DNA of 64,000 nt from Escarpia spicata (GCA_963995525.1 OZ023205.1:65668621-65732620), one strand, 5' to 3'; counted from the first letter of the stretch, positions 1 through 11,390 are shown. Made by a program: numbers and translations. The notes: generated by a model from the letters alone, not told the origin.

Positions 1-306
1 AATGAGAAAGAGAGAGAGAGAGAGAGACAGAGACAGAAACAGAGAGAGAGTGAGAGAGAGAGACAGAGAGAGAGACAGAGAGAGAGAGAGACAGAGAGAG
101 AGACAGAGAGAGAGACAGAGAGAGAGACAGAGACATAGAGAGAGACATAGAGAGAGACAGAGATAGAGATAGAGACAGAGACAGAGACAGAGACAGAGGC
201 AGAGACAGAGACAGAGCCAGAGACAGAGACAGAGCCAGAGACAGAAACAGAGCCAGAGCCAGAGACAGAGACAGAGCCAGAGACAAAGACAGAGAGAGAG
301 AGAAAG
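1..306. repeat. GA/CAGAGA microsatellite
   Basis: Nearly pure purine strand made of GAGA runs broken by CAGAGA and CAGAGC units. No stops or coding signal of interest; a simple-sequence array that runs off the left edge of the window. Confidence 0.95.
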
Positions 307-470
307 TAACAGAGGCAGAGGCAGAGGCAGAGGCAGAGGCAGAGGCAGAGACAGAGGCAGAGGCAGAGGCAGAGGCAGAGGCAGAGGCAGAGGCAGAGGC
401 AGAGGAAGAGGCAGAGGCAGAGGCAGAGGCAGACACAGACACAGAGGCAGAGGCAGAGGCAGATATAAGA
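307..470. repeat. GGCAGA hexanucleotide array
   Basis: About 25 near-perfect copies of a 6-bp unit (AGAGGC), continuous with the GA microsatellite on its left. From 480 to 710 the same purine-rich character decays into CAGA and CAGG clusters. No gene is visible between 470 and 1050. Confidence 0.93.
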
Positions 471-1050
471 AGGCAAACATACAGGTGTGCAGACAGGCTT
501 GCTGGCCTGTAGGCAGACAGGAGCGAGACACGAGATACAGAGAGGCAGAGGCTGATGCAGAATTTGGCAGATAAACATACAGCCTGCAGGGTGGCGGACA
601 GACAAACAGACAGACAGACAGACTGAGGCAGAGGTAGGCAGATAAACATACAACCAGCAGACAAGCAGCAGATATACATACAGACAGGCAGGCAGGCAGG
701 CAGTATGCATATTTCCCACAATTGTTATATACTTCCTTTCTCTATCAATTTATTCCAAGTCTAGGTACTATGAAATCCTAGTGGCAATCTGCTACCATCT
801 GACAGCATCGTGATCATCACCAGGTAAACATTTTTGTGTATACTTTATGACAAATGTGTTGATCAACTGTAATGGAAAATGTACCATTAATTTGATGATT
901 ACGCATTAATAAACAAAATACAAAACAATATAAGTAACACCACTTCTTTGTTTCATATGGCTGCTTTTCTTAACTATGAAATACTTCATATTCCAAATGT
1001 AAGCAGTCATTTGTAACTATATTAAATTGAATTATTTTATTTCAATAACC

Positions 1051-2956
1051 ATGCCTCTTACTGGTGCGGAGCGACAGAAGCGCCACAAAGAGAAAAAAAT
1101 ACTTCAAAATGGGGCAGGTCATATGCGACAGCTTGATGCACAGCGGAAGAAACATGCTCGTCTTGCCAACCTTGACAAGGCACGAAATGCGGAATGCATC
1201 AGGCAGAGACGCTGTCGCAACAATAAAAAACAGAATGTCAATCATGGTCATAACGGTGACACAGAGTTTGCGTATAAGTCACCCTCAACCCTCGGAAAAG
1301 CTGTGAAGCGTGTCATGACCGCAACGCCAAACTCCCCACGAAAATGTGCAGCCATTATGGGATGTCTGTCCATTAACCATCATCATGACTGGCCGAGCGC
1401 AAGCGGAAGTCACCAAAACAAACTGGACATTGCTACTGTGAAAGCTGTTACTGACTTCTATGAGCAGCCAGACATTTCATGGACTGCACCAAGAAGGAAG
1501 GACTATACATCATCATCAGGACCGGCACAGAGAAGGCGAAGATCCAGAAGAAGTACCTGATGATGACGGTTAATGAAGCTCACAGCCTCTTCTGCGATGC
1601 AAACCCAGATATCAAAATTGGCAGGTCTAAGTTTGCTGACCTTCGACCAAAACACGTATGGCTCAATGCAAAGTTCCCCCACAATGTATGCTCATGCAAG
1701 TATCACGAGAATAAGAGGCTTCTACTTGAATCCCTCAAATGTTAAGTTTCTGTGACTTTCTACAGACCATAGTGTGCCGCCAAGATGCTGATAAATGTAT
1801 GCTAGGACGATGTGAGGAATGTCGTAACAAGTTCAAGGTACAAGACGCAGTTGCTGAAGTTGTGAAGCAACTTGACTACTTCAAACAGCACACTTTCATC
1901 AAACGCAAGCCAATTCATTTGAGGAGAAGAGAAGAGCTGTTAATGGGCGTAACATTGTGGTTCAGGTTGATTTCGCTGAGAACTACATGGCCATCGATCA
2001 AGATGAGAACCAAAGTGCTCACTGGAATCATTCACAAGTCACCCTTTTCACCATCTGCACTTGGATAGACACAGACATCATTGAATCCTCTGTCATCGTA
2101 AGTGATGATATGGTACATGGGAAGTTGGCTGTCAGTTGCTTTCTGGGCAAAATCATCGAAAATCTGAAAGCAAAGCATCCAACAATTGAGAAGATCGACT
2201 TTTTCTCTGATGGTGCCAGCAGCTAGTTTAAGCAGAAATACATGTTCACAAATCTCACGTTCATGCAAGAGATCTACAATGTTTCCATCACATGGAACTT
2301 CTTTGCCACGTCGCATGGAAAAGGACCGGTTGATGGAATTGGAGGTGATGTAACGCAGCGTGTCTGGCTGGCAAACCTAACCGGAGATCGAGCATCAGAT
2401 GTGGAATCTTTTGCCAGAATAGCAGCCAAACACTGCAAGAAAAGTCAGGTTCTGGCCAGCCAGTTTGGTTCTGGCCAGCCAGATAATGGAAGGCACAGCT
2501 GCACTGGAGAATTGATGGTTGGGGATACAGTCACTTCCAAAGACACACATGATGCATTGCATCATCCCTATCCGCCGTTATGTTGTGAGGTGTGCAACAT
2601 ATTCATCTGCTGAACATTTCGACACCATCAGCCTGTATGCGGACACTGGTGTTGCTTTTGACCTAGTCAAACAACCAGTCGTCAAGCAGGACAGTGCACG
2701 CATTGGTGACTTTATCGCCGTGGAGATGTGTGGCAAGAAAAACAGGAAGCGTTTTGTTGCTCAGGTTGTCGACTCAAGTGATGACTGTTTGGAACTGTCA
2801 ATCCTACGAAAGGCAGACCTGGACCAGTCTGGGAAAGCGTATGTTTTCCCAGTGAATGCAGACAAGTCCTGGATTAACTTGGATGAAGTTATACGTGTCC
2901 TTCCTCCACCAACTTGTGATAATTGCAACCACTACCTCTTTGATGACAAAGTCTGA
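1051..2956 (+). pseudogene. Broken DDD transposase-like gene (MPLTGAERQ family, copy A)
   Basis: The open start MPLTGAERQKRHKEK at 1051 begins a basic, K/R-rich N-terminus. Coding potential then continues through at least four frame changes (near 1490-1560, 1740, 1950 and 2590) to a TGA just before 2957. The C-terminal half carries three spaced acidic motifs: VDFAENY (Asp codon 1969-1971), FSDGASS (Asp 2209-2211) and SHGKGPVDGIGG (2314-2346). That spacing looks like an RNase H-fold DDE/DDD nuclease, but this is inference from the motifs. A TAG at 2224-2226 replaces the residue expected to be Gln after the second motif, which fits a CAG-to-TAG change. The C-terminal portion ends CDNCNHYLFDDKV. 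I recognise the family as one scattered through invertebrate and fish genomes but cannot give it an established superfamily name. The frame breaks mark this copy as dead. Confidence 0.72.
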
Positions 2957-3715
2957 GCCAACAATAACCACTGTGCATGTGGTTTAACATCCTTAATTTG
3001 AACAATGCTCTTAAATTAACATGTACTATTTAGTGTTTAAGTGGTTCTTAACTAGTCAACTGAACAATGACATCAAGTTTTAAGAGTGACAATGATATAA
3101 CAAGAGTGCCTGAGTAATTGAAATTATAATCATGATGGACAATAACAATGAAGAATCCGTCTCATCACGCCGTAACATCAATCCGTGACGATAGCAGCCT
3201 TGCTAATTAGTTAAGTAATTACAACTACAATTACTTTTTGAAGTTTTAGAATGGCATGTTGCAAGGCTACATATGTAATGTGTTTAATGATATACAAACC
3301 TTGACACAGGACATGGTACGAGAGCTGAATTTGAAGTTAGTGTAACCATGAGCAGATTATGTGCAAAAGACAGCATCACTCCGTAACGTGTCACTAATGA
3401 CTTTATTACTGTTAAAGTTATCAGTGATTTTCAATATGTTCACCTGTTGTCTGAGGCTAACTCTGTGGCCAACAGTATTTGATGTTCAACTGACATATAT
3501 GTTGCATATTAAAATATGTATTTAAAAAGAAATGTCATATTTGTAGTCAAATGTCACTCCGTAACATCATGGAATTGCCCTGTAGTATATTCTATCAGCC
3601 ATACAACAAATAATGATACAACAATTACATCGCGGATTAGGAATAAGTTTCATATTGTAGGTTGGTGGTGAAGCTGCCTCTCTCACGTCAGCCTAAGGTG
3701 AGACAGCTGAAGTAA
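2957..3715. other. AT-rich flank with three CCGTAAC motifs
   Basis: No gene is visible. Three copies of a TCAC[TG]CCGTAAC motif lie at 3165-3176, 3376-3387 and 3554-3565, all on the same strand and all downstream of copy A. They could be subterminal binding repeats of that element (inference). Confidence 0.5.
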
Positions 3716-4083
3716 ACGATAGGTGAAGCACTGGACGAAATTAACCGTTTAAAGGTTACGTTGTCGAAATATGATATCAGCCCCATGTCTACTCCAGCAA
3801 CTTCACTGAACTCGAGTATAAGCTCAGTATCATCTGCTGATTATTCACCGATGCATATCAACTCGGCTGATTCCAACGCACCTACGCGTATACCAAATAT
3901 ATATGTTCCACAGTTCACCCCAGCCAAGAAGTAGTTTCTGAGATGTCTTCACCTACAACAGCAGCATTGGAGCTGGCCAAGCAACTTGACATCACACTAA
4001 GGCCACACAGAGTAGATGCTCTAATCCCCTTCACAACGACTATGTCGTGTATAAGTCCACAAGCTAGTGGCAGAGGATGTTGA
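3716..4083 (+). pseudogene. Unrecognised coding remnant with one frameshift
   Basis: An open frame from 3716 reads EALDEINRLKVTLSKYDISP, then a Ser/Thr/Pro-rich stretch and IPNIYVPQFTPAKK to a TAG near 3934. A one-base shift there restores an open frame (VSEMSSPTTAALELAKQL, LRPHRVDALIPF) to a TGA at about 4081. The composition is protein-like and unlike the AT-rich flanks. There is no initiating Met near the start, so this may be an internal exon or part of a mobile element. I do not recognise the protein, and no motif assigns a function. Confidence 0.4.
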
Positions 4084-4125
4084 TACGTTCCGTCAAACAC
4101 CAGTGTTTCCCCTGGCATATGACAA

Positions 4126-4144
4126 GTGAGGCGGGCCGCCTCAC
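4126..4144. repeat. GC-rich 19-bp palindrome
   Basis: GTGAGGCGG is followed by its reverse complement around one central base. Further GCCGCCTC units follow over the next 60 bp. A second short palindrome (CTTAACGA, 5-base loop, TCGTTAAG) lies at about 4321-4341. The stretch from 4350 to 5140 is AT-rich and I see nothing in it. Confidence 0.6.
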
Positions 4145-5146
4145 CGTTTTTCTATGCCGCCTCGCCCAAAATGTGCCTAAATTGCCGCCTCGTAGCTATT
4201 TCGTACGCCCTTTTGTTTCGTTCTTTCGTGATATATTCAGCACCGGCACGAAAGGACACCACAAAGTCACTTATATTCCTCCAAAATCGCAGATTTGTAG
4301 CAACATCGATTTGTAGCAACGTCTTAACGATAACGTCGTTAAGATGACTAAACTAAGATACTATGCAAAATATCTACGTAGTTAAGAGCGCATGCGTGCA
4401 GGGAAATCGTATATTTTGTTGAGCTCTGTTATTACATTAAGTTTTTGATGTATTGAGTTACTCTGATTCTGCTCGATTAAGGTGGTAGGATGGCCTATGA
4501 CATGCTTGTTTTGACTTAAATCAAATTAATAAATGTTTTGAAGATAAAGTATAAAAAAATTCTCAGACAATGCCTAACACATTAAACAATACTCCAGACC
4601 AAAAAGAACTGATTTGTTATGTTGTTTAGTGATATTTAGATATGTTTAAAGACAATTAAAAAATATGTCAAAAATCACCAAAAAAAGGCATTTTATTTCA
4701 TTTTGAGAAACTCCCCAAAAGAAAATTTGTTATGGTTGTAAGTACAAATATGTTATTGACATTCATACAGGTTTTTTGGTAAACAAATGCATATTAAGTT
4801 TGATACAGCTTCATAAACATTTTGTTACAATGTTGAAAGACAGCAAAAATCCGTACTGCATTTTTTGGCACGACCCCTTCTCCAAACATAAAACCATCCA
4901 GTGCAATTTTTGGTAAACACAAGTCGAGTTCATATGCCAAGTTATGGTTTTGTAAGTATTGTAGTTTTTTTAAAGTTACATTAAGTAATACTTCCTGGTT
5001 GATGCTTGTTTTTTGCTTAGAAATGTGACTTTTTCACTGGCATGTGGTTTATTTCAACACAATTTGACAGACACTTCTATTACTGAGATTTCCCCCTAAG
5101 GTTTTCCCCGCTAATGATATTGTGTTAGGAAGGGCCATGTGTTGAA

Positions 5147-5300
5147 GGGGTCAGCCCACTGTTGGTTTTCCCATAGGCGACCATGTTAACGTTTTGTCTG
5201 ATTACAAGAAAACATGACCTGCAAAATGTCTTAAACTCCTCACCTGCTGTTATTATCATCTCACTGACATGCCGATAGATTTAACAAAAATTGCATACTT
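5147..5300. repeat. Dispersed repeat family R1, copy 1
   Basis: About 154 bp that recur as a direct repeat at 5990-6143 with roughly 90% identity by eye. Both begin GGGGTCAGCCCACTGTTGG and run to CATGCCGATAGAT. A more diverged relative starts at 52010. On the minus strand all three open with a short frame M(V/A)AYG....GLTP, which may be chance. Confidence 0.75.
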
Positions 5301-5989
5301 CCAACTCTCGTAAAATGCCTGTATGTGTGACACCCTTCAATATATGTGTTTTATAAGAATATTCAATACAGCGAGTTGTTAAATGTTACATTCAAATTTA
5401 TATTGATTTTATGACCTTGTGCCCTATTTACAAAGGTAAAAATCAACAAAGTCACCTTAGGGTGTGAATTCTCAAAAGGCCAGATGTCTTATGCAGTTTA
5501 GTTACATAATATTACACAGCCTAACAAGCAGAAATTCAGAAAACAATGCCACTTGCTTGATTGGCCAGAAGGTCCTGCCAGTAGACAGTATCTGATAACA
5601 GGCTTGGGTTACAGCCAACTCCAGCTAGTCACTGTCATCAGGCTTCATTAGGGTCAATGACAAGATCTTCAAGTGTGTTTAACTAGCAGAAGTAAACAAA
5701 AAATATTGATGGATCACCCTGCTGCAATGTCATTGGTTCATTTTCATACAGATTTGCAAATTGAGGCTTAACTAGTAGCATGCCTCCTTATAAGACATGT
5801 GTTCCGACACTGTGATTTGGACTTGCAGACTGATGAGAAGTCTGTAATATCCAAAAACGGTTTGTCCCATTAAATTGTTGTTTTGCCATACACATATTAT
5901 CAGTGATTGTTTCAAGATAGTTGAAGTAAAATGCGTCCTCCATGATTGTGCAATGACAATAGCATGCTTCCGTTGCCAGGGTCTTTATT

Positions 5990-6143
5990 GGGGTCAGCCC
6001 ACTGTTGGTTTTCCCATAGGCAACCATGTTAATATTTTGTCTGATTATAAGAAAACATGACCTATAAAATGTCTTAAACTTCTCACCTGCTGTTATCATC
6101 ATCTCATTGACATGCCGATAGATTTTAACAAAAATAGCAACTA
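5990..6143. repeat. Dispersed repeat family R1, copy 2
   Basis: Direct-repeat partner of 5147-5300 with scattered substitutions and the same end points. The 690 bp between the copies and the 400 bp after this one (6144-6540) hold no gene I can support. Confidence 0.75.
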
Positions 6144-6539
6144 TAAAAGTGATAACAAAAAGTTACATGAAGATTTTTAATTGTGGTATCACGGCCGGTA
6201 TTGCCAGGATCAGGCATATTAAAATGATCATGATAAATATGCATATGAACGCGATACCATGTGTATCACATTATCATTATGACTGGCGATGACTGATGCA
6301 AACAACAAGTGGCTGTCGGTGTGCAACAATGTGAACGCTGTCCGGAGTCCTTGCTCTCATTCCGCCCAAGGCACAGCTGTATTATAAGATCCACCAGTAC
6401 AGCCATGGTCTTTAGCAATGCTGTCAAATGTTTGACAGTATAACAAATATCTTCTACAATTGAGATTGCCTGCCATCCGTAGCCAACATGTAACAAGACC
6501 GATTATTAGGTGCATAATTAATTAACAAGATTTAACAAG

Positions 6540-6618
6540 ATTGCCACCCAGAGAATTAACTCAAGGTGGCAGGTGGACAAGGAAGCCCTTTGGCTTATCG
6601 AGAGTCCGACCCTTTTAT
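6540..6618 (-). other. 3' UTR of the CR1/L2-like element
   Basis: The minus-strand sequence beyond the reverse-transcriptase stop codon (complement 6619-6621) ends near a short tandem tail, ATCTTGTTAA repeated with one indel (about 6525-6545). A short repeated 3' tail is usual for CR1/L2-type non-LTR elements. Confidence 0.55.
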
Positions 6619-9440
6619 CTATGTGTATCCCGCCCGTCTGAGGTATGTGTCGATTTTATTTTTAAACATATTCACGCTGCTAGCACCCACACAATCAGCA
6701 GGTAATCTGTTCCATTCATTTACAATCCTTTGTGAAAATGAAAACTTTCTTATATCCAATCTACTCTGCTCCTTTGCTAATGTAAGTTCATGTCCTCTAG
6801 TCCTTCTTAACTGAGAACAAAATATTTCTATTCAATATTTTAAACACTACTATCTGATCTCCTCTCAATCTCCTGGTCTCTAGTGTTGTTAAACCGCATT
6901 TTTGTAGGCATATTTCGTAACTAAGATCCCTCAGTTTTGGTATCATTTTAGTTGCTCTCCTCTGCACTCTTTCTAGCATATCTATGTCCTTCCTGCGATA
7001 TGGCCTCCACGTTTGAATACAATATTCTAAATGAGACCTAACTATTGTTTTGTACAGCGGTATTATTAGCTCTTTTTCCTTATACGTTATGTTTCGCCTA
7101 ATTAATCCAAGGATTTGATTTCCCTTTGAAGCTGCAATTCCGCACTGCTCTGAAACCTTCATATCAGCACTACTGGTTAACTCTAAGTCCTTTTCTTTTA
7201 CAGTAGTACTTAGTACAGTACCCCCCATTGTATATTCTACCTCTTCATTCCCATGTCCTGTGTGGAGGCATTTACATTTCCCAAAATTGAACAGCATTTG
7301 CCACTTTTCAGACCATTTGATCAACCTGTCAAGATCATCTTATAAATGCTGTCTATCTCCATAACTTTTAATCCTTCTAAACATTTTTGCATCATCCGCA
7401 AATTTCAACACCTTGCTTGTTATTTCATCATCCAAATCGTTGATATATATTAAGAATAATATAGGTCCTAATACTGATACCTGTGGTACCCCACTCAATA
7501 CCAATTTCCAGTTTGAAGCCTCCCCATCAACTACTACACGTTGTCTTCTGTCAATCAGCCATTGTTCTATCCAGTTTATTATACCATTTCCTATGCCATG
7601 GGCATTTAGTTTAAGCAGTAATCTTTGATGTGGTACTTTGTCGAAAGCTTTTTGAAAATCTAAGTAGACGATATCTACTGGTGATCCCTCATCTACCCAC
7701 TTAGTGATGTCTTCCAAAAAACATAACATATTTGTTAAGCATGACCTCGCTTTAAAAAAACCATGTTGAGATGGGTTTATCAAGTTTTGTTTAACAATAA
7801 AATCCACCATGTGATCTTTAATTAAGTCTTTCTAATAATTTACAAATCACTGATGTTAAACTCACTGGTCTATAGTTCTCTGACTTGTTTCTCGAACCTT
7901 TTTTGAATATTCTAAAGGAACCACTCCCTCTTCTAATGACAAGTTGAAAACTGTTGCAAGCGGTATGCTAATTTGTTCTACAATTTCCAATAGTAGTTTG
8001 CGTGGAATACCATCCACTCCAGGTGATTTATTATCCTTCATAGCCCTTATTTTCTTAGCTACCATTTCCGGGGTTACAATTAATTGTCCTAAATAGTCTG
8101 AATCTGCCCCCTTGAACTTAGCCTCTGGTACTGGCATGAACTAATATCTTCCCTGGTAAACACTGAACTAAAGTTCTCATTCAGGTCTTCTGTCATTAAG
8201 AATCCCTCTGATATTATATTTCCAGCACTATCTTCTAGAGGACCGACCTTATCTTGAACTTTCTGTTTGCTTCGAACATATGCATAAAAACTCTTGCTGT
8301 CCTGTTTTATATTACTAGCTAATTGTTGTTCGTAGCTTCTATTAAAATTTTGAATTTCTAATTTCCGCTGTAGCTTGGTTAAGTGCTTCTTTATAACTGT
8401 TGTAGTCTTCATCATTTCCAGTACATCTATCTGACTTCCACATCATTTGTTTATACTTAATTTTTCTAATGGCTTCTTTCGATAACTGTTTCTTTTTGGA
8501 CCGTTTTCCTTGTTTTTTGAAGAGTACAAATTTATCGACTATGCACTTAATTTCACTCTTTAATATATTCCAGCATTCTGTTGCCGTCTTATTTTTCAGT
8601 GTGTTATTCCAGTCTATCTTTGCTAAATATTTCCTCATTTCATTATACCTTCCTTTGTGGAAATTTCTCCTATACTGCTTTTTACTATTCCTTTCTGATT
8701 TTACTTTGATGGTAAAATGTATCTGGTTGTGATCACTACTCCCCAGTGGCTCACATATCTTGACATTGTCAACTAATTCATTCTGTGAGGACAAAACTAT
8801 GTCTAACACATTCTGACCCCTGGTTGGTTCTAGCACATGTTGAGAAAGGAATGTATCTTGAACTAAAACTAAAAACTTGTGGTCCTCTCTCCCCATACTC
8901 TGTAGAGATTTCCATTGTATATGCCCGTGGTTAAAATCCCCCATAATAATACAGTCACATTTGCTTACTTCCCTTATAGTGTTTTGTATTTTTTCATTCT
9001 CTTCTATGCTTATGTTTGGACTTCGATAAACTAACGTTGAGTTTCCTGTAACTATGTTACACCAAACAGCTTCTTCGCAATCTGCTTCTCTTTCTAATTT
9101 ATTTCATAAGCCTGAATAGATTCTTTAATATATAAAATAACTCCACCTCCCTTTCTTCCTATTCTATCTTTTCTAAACATTACATATCCTGTCAGTCCCA
9201 ATTCAGCATCTGATATATCGGTAGTGGTGCAGGATTCGGTTATACCTATTATATGAGGGTCAATATCTTCTACCATAATGTTTAGTTAATTTCTTTTGTT
9301 TACTATACTCCTTTCATTTAAACAAACAAATTTATATCCAGCTTCAGAAGAGTTTTCCAGACTGTTATTTCCTGATTTATTTGTGCTGTCTTTATCTATC
9401 CCTCCATTTTCAGGCTTTTCTGTGAGTCCCCCCTGCGATT
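6619..9440 (-). pseudogene. CR1/L2-like non-LTR retrotransposon, endonuclease and reverse transcriptase
   Basis: Read leftward from 9440. The apurinic-type endonuclease comes first (PHIIGITESC, RKGGGVILYIKES, then MGDFNHGHIQW at about 8940 and LGSSDHNQIHF). A linker follows, and then the reverse transcriptase: NKSPGVDGIPRKLL, PVDIVYLDFQKAFDKVPH, VLSGVPQ.SVLGPILFL and the catalytic box FADDAK. The C-terminal domain follows (RSHLEYCIQTWRPY, MLERVQRRATKMI, FSQRIVNEWNRLP) and ends in a stop at complement 6619-6621. The order and motifs are those of CR1/L2-group elements. The reading frame is broken at about 9095, 8345-8415, 8090, 7810-7860, 7330 and 6800, so the copy is inactive. Gln-to-Val and Thr-to-Ala changes in the RT boxes also suggest decay. 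Confidence 0.9.
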
Positions 9441-9911
9441 CTAGTTTAAATAGATGCAACCTGTCCCACTGTCAACAGATCGCAGCAGGTTCTCTGAGAA
9501 AACTGCTGCCCCCTTTCCACTAAGATGGAGGCCATCTCTCATGTACATATCTTCCCTACCAACAAAGTATCCCCACAAATCTGTGAATCCCACCCCCTCT
9601 TCTTCACACATCTGCTCAACTAGTGCATTGATCGCCATCCTCTTGCAGTTTCTATACGTTGCCCCCCTTCCTCCCATTACTGGCAAAATTCCTGACAGAA
9701 TAACCTGTTCAACTCTCGTCTTCTTTAGCTTCCTCACTAACTGTCTATACTTCTGTACTATCGCAGTTTTTCCCTCCCTGTCTGCATTATTTGTTTCTAC
9801 ATGTACCAGTATAGACCACCCCTTGCCATGTCCCAATACCTTCTCTACCCTGTCAGTTACATGTTCAATCCTAGCCCCCCGGTAAACAAACAACGACGTC
9901 CTTCCCCTCAC
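9441..9911 (-). CDS. SGNH/GDSL esterase-like domain of the CR1-like element (ORF1 part)
   Basis: A 156-residue open frame immediately upstream of the endonuclease region. Two blocks fit the SGNH hydrolase fold used by CR1/L2-type elements: ILVHVETNNADREGK (a variant of the usual H.GTND block III, with Glu for Gly) and MRDGLHLSGKGAAVF (the Asp-x-x-His block V). The product would be an ORF1-type accessory esterase; esterase domains are known from ORF1 proteins of several CR1/L2 lineages and may bind lipid or RNA-protein complexes. The catalytic Ser block is upstream of 9911 or lost. The frame is open here, but the neighbouring ORF2 is dead, so expression is doubtful. Confidence 0.7.
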   Translation of the reverse strand: MRGRTSLFVYRGARIEHVTDRVEKVLGHGKGWSILVHVETNNADREGKTAIVQKYRQLVRKLKKTRVEQVILSGILPVMGGRGATYRNCKRMAINALVEQMCEEEGVGFTDLWGYFVGREDMYMRDGLHLSGKGAAVFSENLLRSVDSGTGCIYLN

Positions 9912-10795
9912 TCAGTGTCCTGTCCGTCTTTCTCATAATGGAGTCGTCCTCTCTTTCGTCATTGCCCCCTCAATCACTGCCTTAGAATAGCTCCTTCTTC
10001 AGTTTGCATCTGTCTGGTTGTTGTCTTCCCCCCCTGTCATCTGCTCTCCTACCCCCCCCCCCCCCGCCATTTGCCAATCACACAAATGAGTTTGGCAGTG
10101 CATACATGTCATCGTATATATGCATGGCTGAGTTTTAGTTGCTGTTATTTAATTAGTTATAAAAAAAAAAACTTTGATTTAAATATCAAATACAAAAATT
10201 AGGCTGTAGGGTTGTCCTATTTTTCTAGGTATGGTCGGGTTACCGGTAACCCGATGGTGGTCAATTGGATTGAAACCAGTGGCCTGGCGGGCCAGTAAAA
10301 TATGAAAACTGGTGGCCCGTACTGGCCCGGCAGCCTCAAAAAGGCGCCTGGCCAGTTTTAATGTCGAGGCCTGTCGTCGTCAGCACGTGTTTTGTTTACA
10401 ACCGGATAACTGTACATTCAAAAGTTGTAACACTTCATTTTTGATTATGTCATCTTGTCAATAACTTTAGATAATAAATGTTGTAAGTCATATACAGAAA
10501 TTAACATAATGCTGAATTCTGTTTTTTGTATTATAAATTCTTATTAGTTTTGCTTTGTTGCCTGGTAAACATTCTGAAATACGATTTATCAATTTTATGT
10601 CATTATGTTATGACAGTGTCAGTTGGTGTAATAAATATGTTGAATCTAATTCATCCCCAACACAATTTGTAACAATGTAATCTACATCTTCATGTTTTTT
10701 TTGTATTAATTATTGCTCATAATAGGTTAATCATTGTCTGGGTTCTGCTAAGACTATGCACTGGTATAATTTATTCACACAAAAAGGTAGAATTA
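9912..10795. other. Gene-poor stretch with a 14-C homopolymer
   Basis: Low-complexity CCTCCTCC sequence to about 10070 with a poly-C run at about 10053-10066. A short GGCCTGGCGGGCCAG-type inverted segment lies at 10280-10345, followed by AT-rich DNA. I see no gene. Confidence 0.6.
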
Positions 10796-11390
10796 GTGAA
10801 TGAGTTTTCAATTTCATTACCCATGGTTATGTCTATCAAAAATTTAGTGCAGCAACATAAATATGTCGGACTTTGTACAAATGATGGTTATTTAAGAAGT
10901 ATGCATAAATTGTATACATTACATGTTGTTAAGACTACATTATTAACAATGTTATTATTATTATTATTGAGTGGTGATATTGAAGTTAACCCAGGTCCAC
11001 GCTTGGGCTTGTGTTTATCCTTGTGGAACATGTGATTTGAATGTAGACTGGTGATTTGAATGTAGGCTGGCCAGGTTTGGTTTCATAAATCATGTGCCAG
11101 TATGTCATCGGCCGAGTTTAACCAAATTGAAAATAATACATGGCATTGTTGTCGTTGTAATTCTGTCAATTGTTCTTCATTCCTTTATCAGGCATACAAC
11201 ATTAATGTTTCAAACAGTTATGATTTATTATCAGGTATACCTGGTGATGACTCAGTTTGTCAGCACTCAGTGGAGTCTCTCCGACCAAATCTGTTTACTT
11301 TAGACCTATTGTTCATAGTAGTCCACTCATGTATACATCTATAGTACTTAATAACCAAGTTTAAAATATCACATCTTTATCTACAAACTG
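10796..11390 (+). pseudogene. ORF1 of a 2A-bearing CR1-like element (2A-like peptide and PHD finger)
   Basis: The frame from 10796 ends in a hydrophobic poly-Leu run followed by SGDIEVNPGP (motif codons 10973-10999). This matches the 2A-like ribosome-skipping consensus D[VI]ExNPGP; skipping would occur between the last Gly and Pro. Immediately after comes a PHD-type zinc finger: CGTCDLNV, then in another frame WFHKSCASMSSAEF and NTWHCCRCN. Between them a 19-bp tandem duplication (11032-11050 and 11051-11069) breaks the frame, and the CxxC expected in the middle of the finger is missing. 2A-like peptides next to a leader-like hydrophobic run are known from CR1-type elements of marine invertebrates. 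The copy is dead. Confidence 0.82.
10973..10999 (+). promoter_or_regulatory. 2A-like ribosome-skipping motif
   Basis: Nine codons reading GDIEVNPGP with every consensus 2A residue present, directly after a Leu-rich segment. In known examples the nascent chain is released at the Gly-Pro bond and translation resumes. Here it would split the hydrophobic leader from the PHD-finger part. Confidence 0.85.

Noticed and set aside
7413..9885. Plus-strand frames opposite the CR1/L2-like element (for example 9454-9885 and 7413-7628)
   Set aside because: They are antisense shadows of the minus-strand esterase and RT frames, with no recognisable protein blocks of their own.
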